In this document: piece by piece, positions 24,079 through 32,231 of the stretch
Layout of the letters: every line of letters begins with the position of its first letter
How positions within the stretch are numbered: position 1 is the stretch's first letter
Origin: Ornithinimicrobium faecis
Lineage (GTDB): Bacteria > Actinomycetota > Actinomycetes > Actinomycetales > Dermatophilaceae
Assembly (NCBI RefSeq): GCF_023923225.1
Contig: NZ_CP099489.1
Location: 3,596,001-3,660,000, forward strand
Reading direction: 5' to 3'
Length of the DNA: 64,000 nucleotides
Notes under the pieces: model-generated
Seen by the model: only the letters and a program-made list of their open reading frames with translations
Told to the model about the DNA's origin: nothing
Databases searched by the model: none
Translations under genes and position numbers: made by a program

Positions 24079-24933
24079 GTGCAGGTCCTCCCCGAGCCAG
24101 TCTGGCGAGCGCGAGCCGACGCCCACGCGGCGACGGTCGATGCGTTGACCGCCGGTCGCCTCGAGCGCCGCGCGGACGGCCGCAAGCACCCGGTCGAGGA
24201 CTTCCTGTTCGAGTACTACAACTTCCGCCCGGCCCAGCTGCGCCGCTGGCACCCGGGAGCCGGGGTTGCGCTTGAGGGTGCGGCCGAGCGGGGCGACTGG
24301 TCCTGCTATGCGTATGCCGAGGGGCGAGCCTCCCTCGACGTCGCCTCGTTTGTGGCCAAGCGCGAGTCGGCCCTGTTGTTTGTGCGCCGGCTGCTGAGCT
24401 CGACGCTGTCGCGGCCGGGGCGGTTCGGCTGCTTCGGGCTGCACGAGTGGGCGATGGTCTATCGCGCCGATGACGAGCAGGTCCGGCACGGCGGCTGGCC
24501 CCTGCGGCTGGGCTCCGCCGGGACCGACCAGGTCGTGGAGCAGGCCACCATCACCTGCTCGCACTTTGATGCCTATCGCTTCTTCACCCCGGACGCGGCA
24601 CCGCTCAACCGGCTCTCGCCCACGCGCGGGGACCAGGTGACGATGGAGCAGCCAGGCTGTCTGCACGGCGGCATGGATGTCTACAAGTGGTGCTTCAAGC
24701 TGACGCCGCTGGTGCCCAGTGAGCTGACCCTCGACGCCTTCCGGCTGGCCCTGGAGATCCGCGAGCTCGACATGCGCGCGGCACCCTATGACCTCTCCGA
24801 GCTGGGCTATGAGCCGGTGCGGATCGAGACTCCCGCGGGCCGGGCCGAGTATGCCGCTGAGCAGCGTGCCTTCAGCGAGCGCTCCAACGACCTGCGCCGA
24901 CGCCTGCTGGACGTGCTGCCTGAGCTGTCATAA
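24079..24933 (+). CDS. Conserved protein, often named 3-methyladenine DNA glycosylase
   Basis: 284 residues. Conserved blocks include HPVEDFLFEYYNFRPAQLRR, GLHEWAMVYRADDEQVRHG, ITCSHFDAYRFFTPDA and GCLHGGMDVYKW. This actinobacterial family is often labelled 3-methyladenine DNA glycosylase, but I see no helix-hairpin-helix or known glycosylase active site, so the label is unproven. GTG 24079 is favoured by the -10 spacing. Its 3' end overlaps the convergent vapC by 6 bp. Confidence 0.55.
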   Translation: MQVLPEPVWRARADAHAATVDALTAGRLERRADGRKHPVEDFLFEYYNFRPAQLRRWHPGAGVALEGAAERGDWSCYAYAEGRASLDVASFVAKRESALLFVRRLLSSTLSRPGRFGCFGLHEWAMVYRADDEQVRHGGWPLRLGSAGTDQVVEQATITCSHFDAYRFFTPDAAPLNRLSPTRGDQVTMEQPGCLHGGMDVYKWCFKLTPLVPSELTLDAFRLALEIRELDMRAAPYDLSELGYEPVRIETPAGRAEYAAEQRAFSERSNDLRRRLLDVLPELS

Positions 24934-25341
24934 GCGCCAGTCTTCCGGGCGGACAGCGGTCAGCCCCGGCACCGCGACGAAGTCACGATCCGCCGTGACG
25001 AGGCGGTCAAAGCCAGCCACGGTTGCCGTCGCCGCGTGAACGGCGTCCCGGCCCCGCAGCTCGGACCCCTCCAGGAGGGCGAGCATCGCATCCAACACCA
25101 GCTCATCGAACGCGTGCACAACGACGCCCCGCCTCAGGGTCGCGGCCTCTGCGAGCACCTGTTGACGCGGCCGGGCACGCATTCGGTGAAAGGTGAACTC
25201 CTGGAGCGCCTCGACGCTGACGTGGATCGAGACTCCTGCCTCGTGGCACCTGCTCAGGAACTGGCGAGCGCCCTCGCGCAGCGGGTGCGGGCTCCCCTGC
25301 GCCAGCAGGAAGACGGAGGTGTCCACGAAGACCGAGGTCAT
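24928..25341 (-). CDS. vapC: VapC-like PIN-domain toxin
   Basis: 137 residues. PIN acidic residues: Asp in FVDTSVFLL, Glu in VEALQEF, and the second cluster RGRDAVHAATAT plus TADRDF. A Mg-dependent RNase toxin by family. Starts inside the vapB stop codon (ATGA, 25338-25341). Confidence 0.9.
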   Translation of the reverse strand: MTSVFVDTSVFLLAQGSPHPLREGARQFLSRCHEAGVSIHVSVEALQEFTFHRMRARPRQQVLAEAATLRRGVVVHAFDELVLDAMLALLEGSELRGRDAVHAATATVAGFDRLVTADRDFVAVPGLTAVRPEDWRL

Positions 25342-25613
25342 GAGCCGCCCTTGCGGCTGAGGTGGTCCTCAAACTCATCATGGAGCTCGGCCACCACGTC
25401 CTCATCCGGGCCGTCCCCGTCCGGCCCCATGGCGAGGAAATCACCCAGCGCTGCGGACCTGCGTCCGCGCTCCTCGTCCTGCTCGAACCGGACGTCGATC
25501 GCCTCGCGGATAACCGCCGCCACACTCCGTCCGCTGCGGCTCGCCTCGGCTGCCACCTGCTCGTAACGGTGCGCGTCGAGCAGCAACTGCAGCCTCTTCT
25601 CCATAACCGGCAT
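25338..25613 (-). CDS. vapB: VapB-like antitoxin
   Basis: 91 residues from ATG 25613. The N-terminus MEKRLQLLLDAHRYEQVAAEA and SGRSVAAVIREAIDVRF are an RHH-type DNA-binding domain, followed by an acidic tail (GDGPDEDVVAELHDEFEDHL) that should bind VapC. TATGCT lies 6 nt before ATG 25613, favouring this leaderless start over ATG 25634, which lies within the operator, or ATG 25604. Confidence 0.85.
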   Translation of the reverse strand: MPVMEKRLQLLLDAHRYEQVAAEASRSGRSVAAVIREAIDVRFEQDEERGRRSAALGDFLAMGPDGDGPDEDVVAELHDEFEDHLSRKGGS

Positions 25614-25619
25614 AACATC

Positions 25620-25639
25620 AGCATACACATGCATGTGTA
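25620..25639 (-). promoter_or_regulatory. vapBC promoter with 16 bp palindromic operator
   Basis: TACACATGCATGTGTA (25624-25639) is an exact palindrome overlapping the minus-strand -10 TATGCT (25625-25620). VapB binding here would block the promoter. Confidence 0.65.
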
Positions 25640-25666
25640 GGTTCGTGTGGCGTCGCTGCGGCTGGG

Positions 25667-25672
25667 CATACT
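25667..25672 (+). promoter_or_regulatory. -10 box (CATACT), leaderless
   Basis: CATACT lies 6 nt before ATG 25679 of the inositol monophosphatase-family gene. Confidence 0.45.
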
Positions 25673-25678
25673 GCCTGC

Positions 25679-26572
25679 ATGGCCATCCCCATGAGCACCG
25701 AGACCTTCCTCGCCGACCCGGTCCTTGCTGCGGCGCGGGACGCCGCCCACATCGCCTGCTCGCGCATGGTGCACTGGCGGACCCGCCTGGATGGGGCGGT
25801 CGTCAGCGCCAAGGGTGACCCGAACGACCTGGTCACGGTGGCCGACCGGGAGATCGAGGCGCTCGTCACCGGCCACCTCCACCGGCACCGCCCGGACGAC
25901 GTCGTGATCGGTGAGGAGGGCGTCGCAGCACTGTCGCTCGATGACCTGCCCGGCGGCGCCGAGATCGCCGCCGGACTGCGCGGGTGCGGCGCCGGTGACA
26001 GCCCCCGCATCGAGTGGCACGTCGACCCGATCGACGGCACCGTGAACTTTGTCCGGGGCCTGGAGCAGCACTGCTTCTCGATCGGGGCCAGGGACCTGAC
26101 CACGGGCGAGTGGCTCGCCGGGCTGGTCGCCGCCCCGGCACTGCACAGCGTGTGGTTCGCGCGCGCGGGCCAGGGCGCGTGGCGGACCGGGGCGCTGCCC
26201 GGCAGCACCACTCCCGCGCCGCCGTTCGTGCGGTTGGCAGGGACACCGGCTGGGCGCCGCGGACAGGTGGTGGCCACCGGGTTCGGCTACTCCCCCGCGC
26301 TGCGAGCCATCCAGCTCACGGCGCTGCCCGAGGTGATGGAGGGCTTCGACGACCTGCGGCGGAGCGGGTCCGCGGCGCTGGATCTGTGTGCGGCGGCCGA
26401 GGGGCGGGTCAATGCCTACTTCGAGCGCGACCTGGGCGTCTATGACTGGGCCGCCGGGACTCTCATCGCCGAGGAGGCGGGCCTGGCCGTGCAGCGTCCC
26501 AGCGGCCCGGGCGAGCTGACGATCGTCGCCGACACCGCCGACCGCCTGGAGTTCCTGCGCGCCCGAGCCTGA
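25679..26572 (+). CDS. Inositol monophosphatase family protein
   Basis: 297 residues. Lithium-sensitive phosphatase motifs: GEEG (first metal Glu), WHVDPIDGTVNFVRG (DPxDGT) and YDWAAGTLIAEEAG (WDxAAG). Candidates are inositol-1-phosphate, histidinol phosphate or a nucleotide phosphate. The ATG at 25691 would shorten it by four residues. Single gene, divergent from vapBC. Confidence 0.92.
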   Translation: MAIPMSTETFLADPVLAAARDAAHIACSRMVHWRTRLDGAVVSAKGDPNDLVTVADREIEALVTGHLHRHRPDDVVIGEEGVAALSLDDLPGGAEIAAGLRGCGAGDSPRIEWHVDPIDGTVNFVRGLEQHCFSIGARDLTTGEWLAGLVAAPALHSVWFARAGQGAWRTGALPGSTTPAPPFVRLAGTPAGRRGQVVATGFGYSPALRAIQLTALPEVMEGFDDLRRSGSAALDLCAAAEGRVNAYFERDLGVYDWAAGTLIAEEAGLAVQRPSGPGELTIVADTADRLEFLRARA

Positions 26573-26589
26573 CCAGACCAGGTGAGGCT

Positions 26590-26606
26590 GCGCACTGTCA
26601 GTGCGC
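26590..26606 (+). terminator. Short hairpin after IMPase gene
   Basis: GCGCACT-GTC-AGTGCGC, 7 bp perfect stem, 18 bp past the stop; flanking GAG/CTC may extend it. It ends 6 bp before the next -10 box. Confidence 0.5.
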
Positions 26607-26611
26607 CTCGG

Positions 26612-26617
26612 CATACT
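26612..26617 (+). promoter_or_regulatory. -10 box (CATACT), leaderless
   Basis: CATACT ends 7 nt before ATG 26625 of the TfoX-domain gene. Confidence 0.45.
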
Positions 26618-26624
26618 GACAGAC

Positions 26625-26951
26625 ATGGCGTATGACGAGGGGTTGGCCGAGCGGATCCGTCAGGTGCTCGAGGGCGAGACGGGGGTGAGCGAGAAGAAGA
26701 TGTTCGGCGGGCTGGCGTTCCTGGTCGACGGCAACATGGCGGTCGCTGCGGGAGGTGACGGCGCACTGATGTTCCGGCGTGACCCGGGTCGCGACGACCC
26801 GGTGGGTGAACACATCCGGCCCCAGGTCATGGGCGAGCGGGTGATGTCCGGGTGGTTGCACGTCGACGCAGAGGGGGTGGCCAGCGACGACGCGCTGCGC
26901 GAGATCGTCGGTCGCGGACTGAGTTTCGCGCGGACCCTGCCGCCGAAATAG
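26625..26951 (+). CDS. TfoX N-terminal domain protein
   Basis: 108 residues. MAYDEGLAERIRQVL, KKMFGGLAFLVDGNMAVAA and VSGW-like VMSGWLHVD are hallmarks of the TfoX/Sxy N-terminal domain occurring alone. In proteobacteria the family is tied to competence; in actinobacteria the role is unknown. A 16 bp tandem repeat and a strong terminator follow. Confidence 0.88.
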   Translation: MAYDEGLAERIRQVLEGETGVSEKKMFGGLAFLVDGNMAVAAGGDGALMFRRDPGRDDPVGEHIRPQVMGERVMSGWLHVDAEGVASDDALREIVGRGLSFARTLPPK

Positions 26952-26961
26952 ACACCCGTCC

Positions 26962-27009
26962 CAACAGACGAGCAGGCCAACAGACCACCAGCTAACAAAC
27001 CACGGGCGG
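26962..27009. repeat. 16 bp tandem repeat x3 after the TfoX gene
   Basis: CCAACAGACGAGCAGG (26962-26977), CCAACAGACCACCAGC (26978-26993) and a degenerate third unit TAACAAACCACGG from 26994 that runs into the terminator. Confidence 0.65.
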
Positions 27010-27037
27010 GGCGACCGGGTGGCCGCCCCGCCCGTGG
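27000..27037. terminator. Strong bidirectional terminator
   Basis: CCACGGGCGGGGCG with its exact complement: 14 bp stem, 10 nt loop, between the convergent TfoX and DUF916 genes. Confidence 0.85.
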
Positions 27038-27049
27038 TGACTGCGGGAG

Positions 27050-28222
27050 TTAGGGTTTCGGCGGGTCCGCAGGCGGTTGGTCCGCGCCCGATCCCGCACC
27101 GGCACCCGAGGTTGCCGAGGTCTCTGAGGTGCTCGAGGCGCTCGAGGCTTTGTGCTCCTCCAGCTCCTTGCGCATCTCGGCACGCGCCTTGGCCACGGCC
27201 TCATCGACCTGCTTGGCGTTCTTCTTCTTGGCGTGCTTGCGCCGCCAGCGGGACCACACCACGAGCAGCACCAGGACCGCGAGGATGATCAGCTCGACCC
27301 AGGGCAGCGCCCACGCGTCGGCGGACTCCTGCGTCTGGACGACGGGCAGCACGTTGGCAGAGGTCTGGGGCGCCTCGGGCGTCACCAGGACCTCCTCCGT
27401 GACGCGGAACAGCGGCAGCACCCCGTCAACCTGCTCGGAGACGGTGAGCGACTCGCCGGGCAGGATCTCCCCCACCGGATCGAGCGTGACCGTGTGGTCT
27501 CCGAGCCCGAAGACCCCGTGACCGCTGATGCTCTGCTCACCGGAGAGGCGGACGTTGCCCGCGTTGTGGACCTCATAGGTCACCGTGGCCGCCCCGGTGG
27601 TGAACGGGATCCACGAGCGCTCGTAATTGACGCTGAGGTTGGTCACCTCCAGGGTCGGGTTGATGTCCCCGGCGACCCGCAGATAGATCCGCGAGCCGAC
27701 CCGGTTGTCGACCAGCACCCGCTGCCCCTCGGCATCGGTGGTCTCCGAGGTAACCGACGCGACGATGCCGCCGGCGTGATCGCCGGGGGTGGCGTCCTGC
27801 GGGACCGTCAGGGAGAACGGCACGTTGGCGCTCTCCCCCGCCCCGAGGGTCACCTGCTCGTCGAGACCGACCCACGCGCCGACACCCACGGGCTCGGCGT
27901 CCGCCGGTTGCAGGGTGAAGCCGCCGTCGGGGCTGTTGATCGCGTCGTGTGAATAGAGGTGGAAGGTGACCTCCTCGTCGCTGAAGTTGTTCAGCTGAGC
28001 AGCATCCTCCACGGTCTGTCCCGGCTCCACCTCCAGGTCCCAGTCTGGGCGGCCGTCGGCGCCGTCCTCACCGGCCGGCTGCACCGACCAGGTGAGGGAC
28101 GACTCCGGCTCGCCGGTCTGCTGGGCCTGGTCCTCGGCCGCCGCCGCGGGGGTGATCGCCAGTGCGAGACCAGCGATCACCGCCGCGGCTGCTGATAGTG
28201 CTCCTCGTGCCATGCCCAGCAT
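27050..28222 (-). CDS. WxL-interacting (DUF916) cell-surface membrane protein
   Basis: 390 residues. Signal peptide to about residue 29, then two beta domains: the peptidoglycan-binding-like DUF916 half (SSLTWSVQPAG, DAAQLNNFSDEEVTFHLYS, NVPFSLTVPQDATPGDHAGG) and a second Ig-like half (VTYEVHNAGNVRLSG). One membrane helix (about 307-325) is followed by WSRWRRKHAKKK and a charged helical cytoplasmic tail. In Firmicutes such proteins bind WxL-domain surface proteins. It is the last gene of the three-gene operon, 4 bp after the protease, so it is the likely anchor for the two proteins encoded upstream. Confidence 0.8.
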   Translation of the reverse strand: MLGMARGALSAAAAVIAGLALAITPAAAAEDQAQQTGEPESSLTWSVQPAGEDGADGRPDWDLEVEPGQTVEDAAQLNNFSDEEVTFHLYSHDAINSPDGGFTLQPADAEPVGVGAWVGLDEQVTLGAGESANVPFSLTVPQDATPGDHAGGIVASVTSETTDAEGQRVLVDNRVGSRIYLRVAGDINPTLEVTNLSVNYERSWIPFTTGAATVTYEVHNAGNVRLSGEQSISGHGVFGLGDHTVTLDPVGEILPGESLTVSEQVDGVLPLFRVTEEVLVTPEAPQTSANVLPVVQTQESADAWALPWVELIILAVLVLLVVWSRWRRKHAKKKNAKQVDEAVAKARAEMRKELEEHKASSASSTSETSATSGAGAGSGADQPPADPPKP

Positions 28223-28226
28223 CAGA

Positions 28227-31200
28227 TCACAGGGCCGTGATCGTCAGGATGGCGGTGTAGACACCAGGCGTGGTGGCCATCGGGACCTGCAGGTCCAGCC
28301 CCGCACCGAGCGTGGCAGAGCCGCGACCAGAGCCCGGCTCGGCCGAGCCCATAGGGCGCGGCACCGACAGGCCCTCACCGGACGGGAAGCCCGGGGCGAC
28401 CACGTCGCCCGGGGTCACGGCCTGACCGTCCGAGGAGGACTCCACGGAGGGGGCCCAGCCGAGGAACCCGCCGGCGAACAGACCCTCGTCGGACCCGGCG
28501 AAGTCGGACACCTGCGCCGAGACGTTCCAGCCCGGGTCGGCGGTCCGCGAGTCGGTCACCATGACCGGTCGCAGCTCACCCGAGGTGGCCAGACGGTCAC
28601 CCTGGGAGGCCATCTCCGGCAGCTCCACCGTGCGGTCCTGCGGGTCAACCGAGATCAGCAAGGATCCGTCCTCACCGCCCCCGTCCTGCGGGACGGTGGC
28701 CACGATGTCCTGGCTGGCACCGTCGACCGGCGGCTCCGAGCCGTCACCACTGACCGTCAGCGAGATCGGCAGCGACGTGGTCGGCTGGTCCGGGTCGTTG
28801 GACGCGAGCATCGCGATCGTCCGCTCGATGTCGCCAGCGCTCAGGCCAGCCGAGTCGATGGTCACGGTCACGTCCTGGGTCTGACCGGCCGGGACGGTGC
28901 CCGACATCGGCTCCATCGTCAGCCACTCCGGCAACTGGGTGTCCGGCGCGTCGGTGGTGCCCGTGACGTTCAGGACCAGGTGCGTGTCCGGGAAGCCGAT
29001 GACCGACATCGGAGCCGGCTCCGGCATCCCACAGTCCACCGAGCGCAGATAGGACGGTGCGGACTCACCCTCGGCGTTGGAGCCGGCGAAGAAGCCGCTC
29101 GTCTCGCTCGTCGAGGGAGCATCCAGCTCGACCACGAGGGTCGACCCGGCCGGTGCGGTGCCGGTCACGGGGACCGACACCATCTGCAGCGCCTGCGGCT
29201 GCAGCGTCACCTCGGAGCTGCCGATCTGCGTCAGGTTGTCATAGGTCAGCGTCTCGCCGTCGAGGGTGTAGAGACGCACCGTGACGTTGGCCGGGGCACC
29301 ATTGACCGCCTCGACCCCGAAGGAGACATCGGTGACCGCAAACTCGTCGGCGATCGCAAAGTCGGTCAGCGTGAAGGTCCGCAGGAACCCGTTGTCGCCG
29401 GTGAGTCCGTCCTCCGCGGAGCAGGCGACCGTGTTGTTGGCCAGGACAGCCTGCGACTCCGAGTGGGTCATCGTGACCGACCCCTCGTCCGCCGCGGGGC
29501 GCTCGACCTGCGTCTGTATGCCGCTCGCCACAGTCCCGGAGTTGCGTGCCGGTTCGAGCAGCTCACCCTGGCCAGGGAGCGTGCGGTCCTTCGGCAGGGC
29601 CGAGGCAGTGACCGGTGTGCCCGTCACTGGACGCAGGGTGATCGCCTGCTCGCCGGTCTCCTCCACGACGTTCCACTCCAGGCCCTGACCACCGGTGTTG
29701 CCGATGGTCACGGTGTGCTCCGTGACCGTGTCCGGCTCCTGCTCGGCAGCAACCTCACCGGGGTCGACCTCGAGCTGGGCAGCCGTGGACTGCACGAGCA
29801 TCGGGAACGTCGCGTCGGCGACCGGCACGCCGCTGGCGTAGGTGCCGTCGGTCGACCAAGTGACCGAGCCAAAGGCCCACTCACCGATCGGCAGACCGCC
29901 AGCCTGCGCCATGATCTCCACGGCTGCGGACTCCCCCGGCGCCAGGGTGATCGTTGCCGGCTCGACCTGCACAGACACTCCATCGGCGCTCTCGCCCGCA
30001 GCGGTGTAGGTCACGCTCGTGTCCGCGACGTTGGTCACCGTGCGCGTCCAGGTGCACGCGGATCCGCACTCCTGGTCGACCAGGGCCGGGACGTTGAGCG
30101 TCTGCGGGTCCCCGTCAAACCCGGGAGCCGGGTTGGCGGCCTTGAAGTTCTCATAGGTCTCATCGAGAACCAGGCCGACCCGACCAGCGGCTCCCAGGTC
30201 CAACAGCCCCGATCCCTGATCAAACGCCGTCGTGGGGTCGGCGCCCGCGCTCAGGACATCAGGATTGGCCGAGGAGGCCAGGGCAGACCGGATCTGCATG
30301 GGGGTCCAGTCCGGGTGCAGCGCCGTCATCAGGGCTCCGGCTCCGGCCACGTGGGGTGAGGCCATCGAGGTGCCCTGCTGGACCATGTAGGAGTCAGCAT
30401 CCCCGGCGTTGGCAGCCAGGATGTTGACACCGGGTGCGGTGATCGTCGGCGAGATCAGATCGTGCTGCGACGGGCCCCGCGAGGAGAAGCCGGCGATCGA
30501 GTTGGCCCACTCCTCATCAGTGACCAGAGACGTTGCCGCGTTGAGCCGGACCTGCGTGTCCGCGCCGGTCACGTGCTCACGCAGCGCGAGCCCGTCCGAG
30601 CGGCCGATCATGACGGCCGGCACCGAGGTGCCAGCCAGGCCGCCCATGGTGGTGGGCGGGCCGACCGAGTCACTGAAGACCACGACGGCGTCTGCCCCGG
30701 CCGAGGCAGCGTTGCTCACCTTGGCCGAGAAGTCACAGGCACCACGCTCGATGAGCGCGACGGAGCCCTCAAAGACACCGCCCGGGAAGGCAGCGCACCC
30801 GTTGCCGTTGCCGGAGGCCACCGCCTCCGCGTCACGGATCGGTGCCTCGAGGTCGTTGGTCAGGCCCGGGCCGTCACCGGAGGGGACCGCGGCCAGACCG
30901 CTGAGGCCCTCGGGGGCACCGGCAGTCGTGACGTCGAGCGTCTGCGCGAAGACCCGGCTGGTGGTCGAGGCCGCAACGGCGGTGATCCACGGCCCGCTGT
31001 GAGCCGTCGTGCTCTCACCCGGTCCCTCGTTGCCGGCCGCTGCGGCCACAAAGATGCCCGCGTTGGCGGCCTCGAGGAAGCCCACGCTGACCGGGTCGGT
31101 CCAGGGGCTGTCCGAGCCGGCGATGGAGAAGTTGATGACATCCACACCGTCGGTGACGGCCTGGTCGATGCCGGCCAGGATCGCGGTGATCGGGCAGTTG

Positions 31201-32231
31201 TTCAGGCACACCCGATAGGCCACGATGTTGGCCCGGGGCGCCACCCCGGAGACCTCGCGGGTGAACGAGGTGTCACCGATGGTGAACGTCGCATCGTGGA
31301 CGTTGCCTGCCGCCGTCGACGCGGTGTGACTGCCGTGGCCGTCACTGTCGATGGCGCTGTCCTCGCGGTAGTCGAAGGACCAGGCCCCGACCAGTTTGTC
31401 GTTGCAGATCGCCTCGTCGGGCTGCCTGCTATTCGACGGGTCGCAGACACCCAGGTAGGTCCCGTCACCGAGCGGGTTCTCGTGCTGATAGCCCGTGCCG
31501 TCGGTGGCGGCAAAGGACGGGTGCTCGGGGTTGACGCCCGAGTCCAGGATGCCGACCAGCACACCCTCTCCACGGGTGCCGACCTGGCTGCCCGTCTCGC
31601 CGCCCCAGATCGCGGCCGAGCCGATCGCCTCGTGCGAGACGTCGGTGGTCAGCTCGCGCAGCTCGTCGGGATAGACCGCGGCCACCCCCGGCAGGGCGGA
31701 GAGCTGCACGGCCTCGGAGCGGTCCGCCTCGATGACGACCGCGTTGAGCACCGAGCTGTAGGTGCGCTCGATCGCGACCTCACGACCCAACTCGCCTCCG
31801 GCTGTGTCGGCGAAGGTGGCCTGGCGGGCCTGCAGGTGGTCGGCGTAGGAGCGGGCCGCCGAGGAGGTCACGTCCAGCTTGGGCGCACCCGTGACCTGCG
31901 GGTCGGTGGCGGACAGGTCCGCGATGCCGCCGTCGTAGGTCGCCAGGGACGGCTCGTCCAACTGCACGATCCACCGGCCGGTCTCGGACGAGCCGAGGGT
32001 GCTGCTGGCTGCGAGTGTGTCCTGGTCCCCGGACGTGTCACCGCTCGCCGCCGTGCTGCCAGCGGCGATCTCCTGACCGGCCAGGTCGGCCTGGCCGAAC
32101 TGTGCGGCGGCGATGCCCGGCACCACGGCCACGGCTGTGACCGCGACGGCCGCGGCGAGGGCCCGACCGCCCCAGGATCTGGTGGTGCTGCGTCTCATCC
32201 GCCGTGTTGCGTCAGTGGTTGACCGGCGCAT
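28227..32231 (-). CDS. Large secreted subtilisin-like (S8) protease with WxL-like C-terminus
   Basis: 1334 residues. Signal peptide, I9-type propeptide (GRWIVQLDEP), then the S8 catalytic domain: Asp in VGILDSGVNPEHP, His in DGHGSHTASTAAG, Ser in GTSMASPHVAGAGAL. A PA domain (GACDFSAKVSNAASAGADAV) is inserted before the Ser. Fn3/Ig-like domains follow. The last ~165 residues are a domain about 70% identical to that of the neighbouring protein, with PGWNVSAQV, GGFLGWAPSVES and the final TAILTITAL. ATG 32231 shares one base with the previous stop. An exported protease probably held at the wall by the DUF916 protein. Confidence 0.88.
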   Translation of the reverse strand: MRRSTTDATRRMRRSTTRSWGGRALAAAVAVTAVAVVPGIAAAQFGQADLAGQEIAAGSTAASGDTSGDQDTLAASSTLGSSETGRWIVQLDEPSLATYDGGIADLSATDPQVTGAPKLDVTSSAARSYADHLQARQATFADTAGGELGREVAIERTYSSVLNAVVIEADRSEAVQLSALPGVAAVYPDELRELTTDVSHEAIGSAAIWGGETGSQVGTRGEGVLVGILDSGVNPEHPSFAATDGTGYQHENPLGDGTYLGVCDPSNSRQPDEAICNDKLVGAWSFDYREDSAIDSDGHGSHTASTAAGNVHDATFTIGDTSFTREVSGVAPRANIVAYRVCLNNCPITAILAGIDQAVTDGVDVINFSIAGSDSPWTDPVSVGFLEAANAGIFVAAAAGNEGPGESTTAHSGPWITAVAASTTSRVFAQTLDVTTAGAPEGLSGLAAVPSGDGPGLTNDLEAPIRDAEAVASGNGNGCAAFPGGVFEGSVALIERGACDFSAKVSNAASAGADAVVVFSDSVGPPTTMGGLAGTSVPAVMIGRSDGLALREHVTGADTQVRLNAATSLVTDEEWANSIAGFSSRGPSQHDLISPTITAPGVNILAANAGDADSYMVQQGTSMASPHVAGAGALMTALHPDWTPMQIRSALASSANPDVLSAGADPTTAFDQGSGLLDLGAAGRVGLVLDETYENFKAANPAPGFDGDPQTLNVPALVDQECGSACTWTRTVTNVADTSVTYTAAGESADGVSVQVEPATITLAPGESAAVEIMAQAGGLPIGEWAFGSVTWSTDGTYASGVPVADATFPMLVQSTAAQLEVDPGEVAAEQEPDTVTEHTVTIGNTGGQGLEWNVVEETGEQAITLRPVTGTPVTASALPKDRTLPGQGELLEPARNSGTVASGIQTQVERPAADEGSVTMTHSESQAVLANNTVACSAEDGLTGDNGFLRTFTLTDFAIADEFAVTDVSFGVEAVNGAPANVTVRLYTLDGETLTYDNLTQIGSSEVTLQPQALQMVSVPVTGTAPAGSTLVVELDAPSTSETSGFFAGSNAEGESAPSYLRSVDCGMPEPAPMSVIGFPDTHLVLNVTGTTDAPDTQLPEWLTMEPMSGTVPAGQTQDVTVTIDSAGLSAGDIERTIAMLASNDPDQPTTSLPISLTVSGDGSEPPVDGASQDIVATVPQDGGGEDGSLLISVDPQDRTVELPEMASQGDRLATSGELRPVMVTDSRTADPGWNVSAQVSDFAGSDEGLFAGGFLGWAPSVESSSDGQAVTPGDVVAPGFPSGEGLSVPRPMGSAEPGSGRGSATLGAGLDLQVPMATTPGVYTAILTITAL

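Noticed and set aside
30462..32222. Long plus-strand open frame opposite the subtilase gene
   Set aside because: Low-complexity Arg/Gly/Asp-rich translation without domains; the minus strand encodes the S8 catalytic triad.
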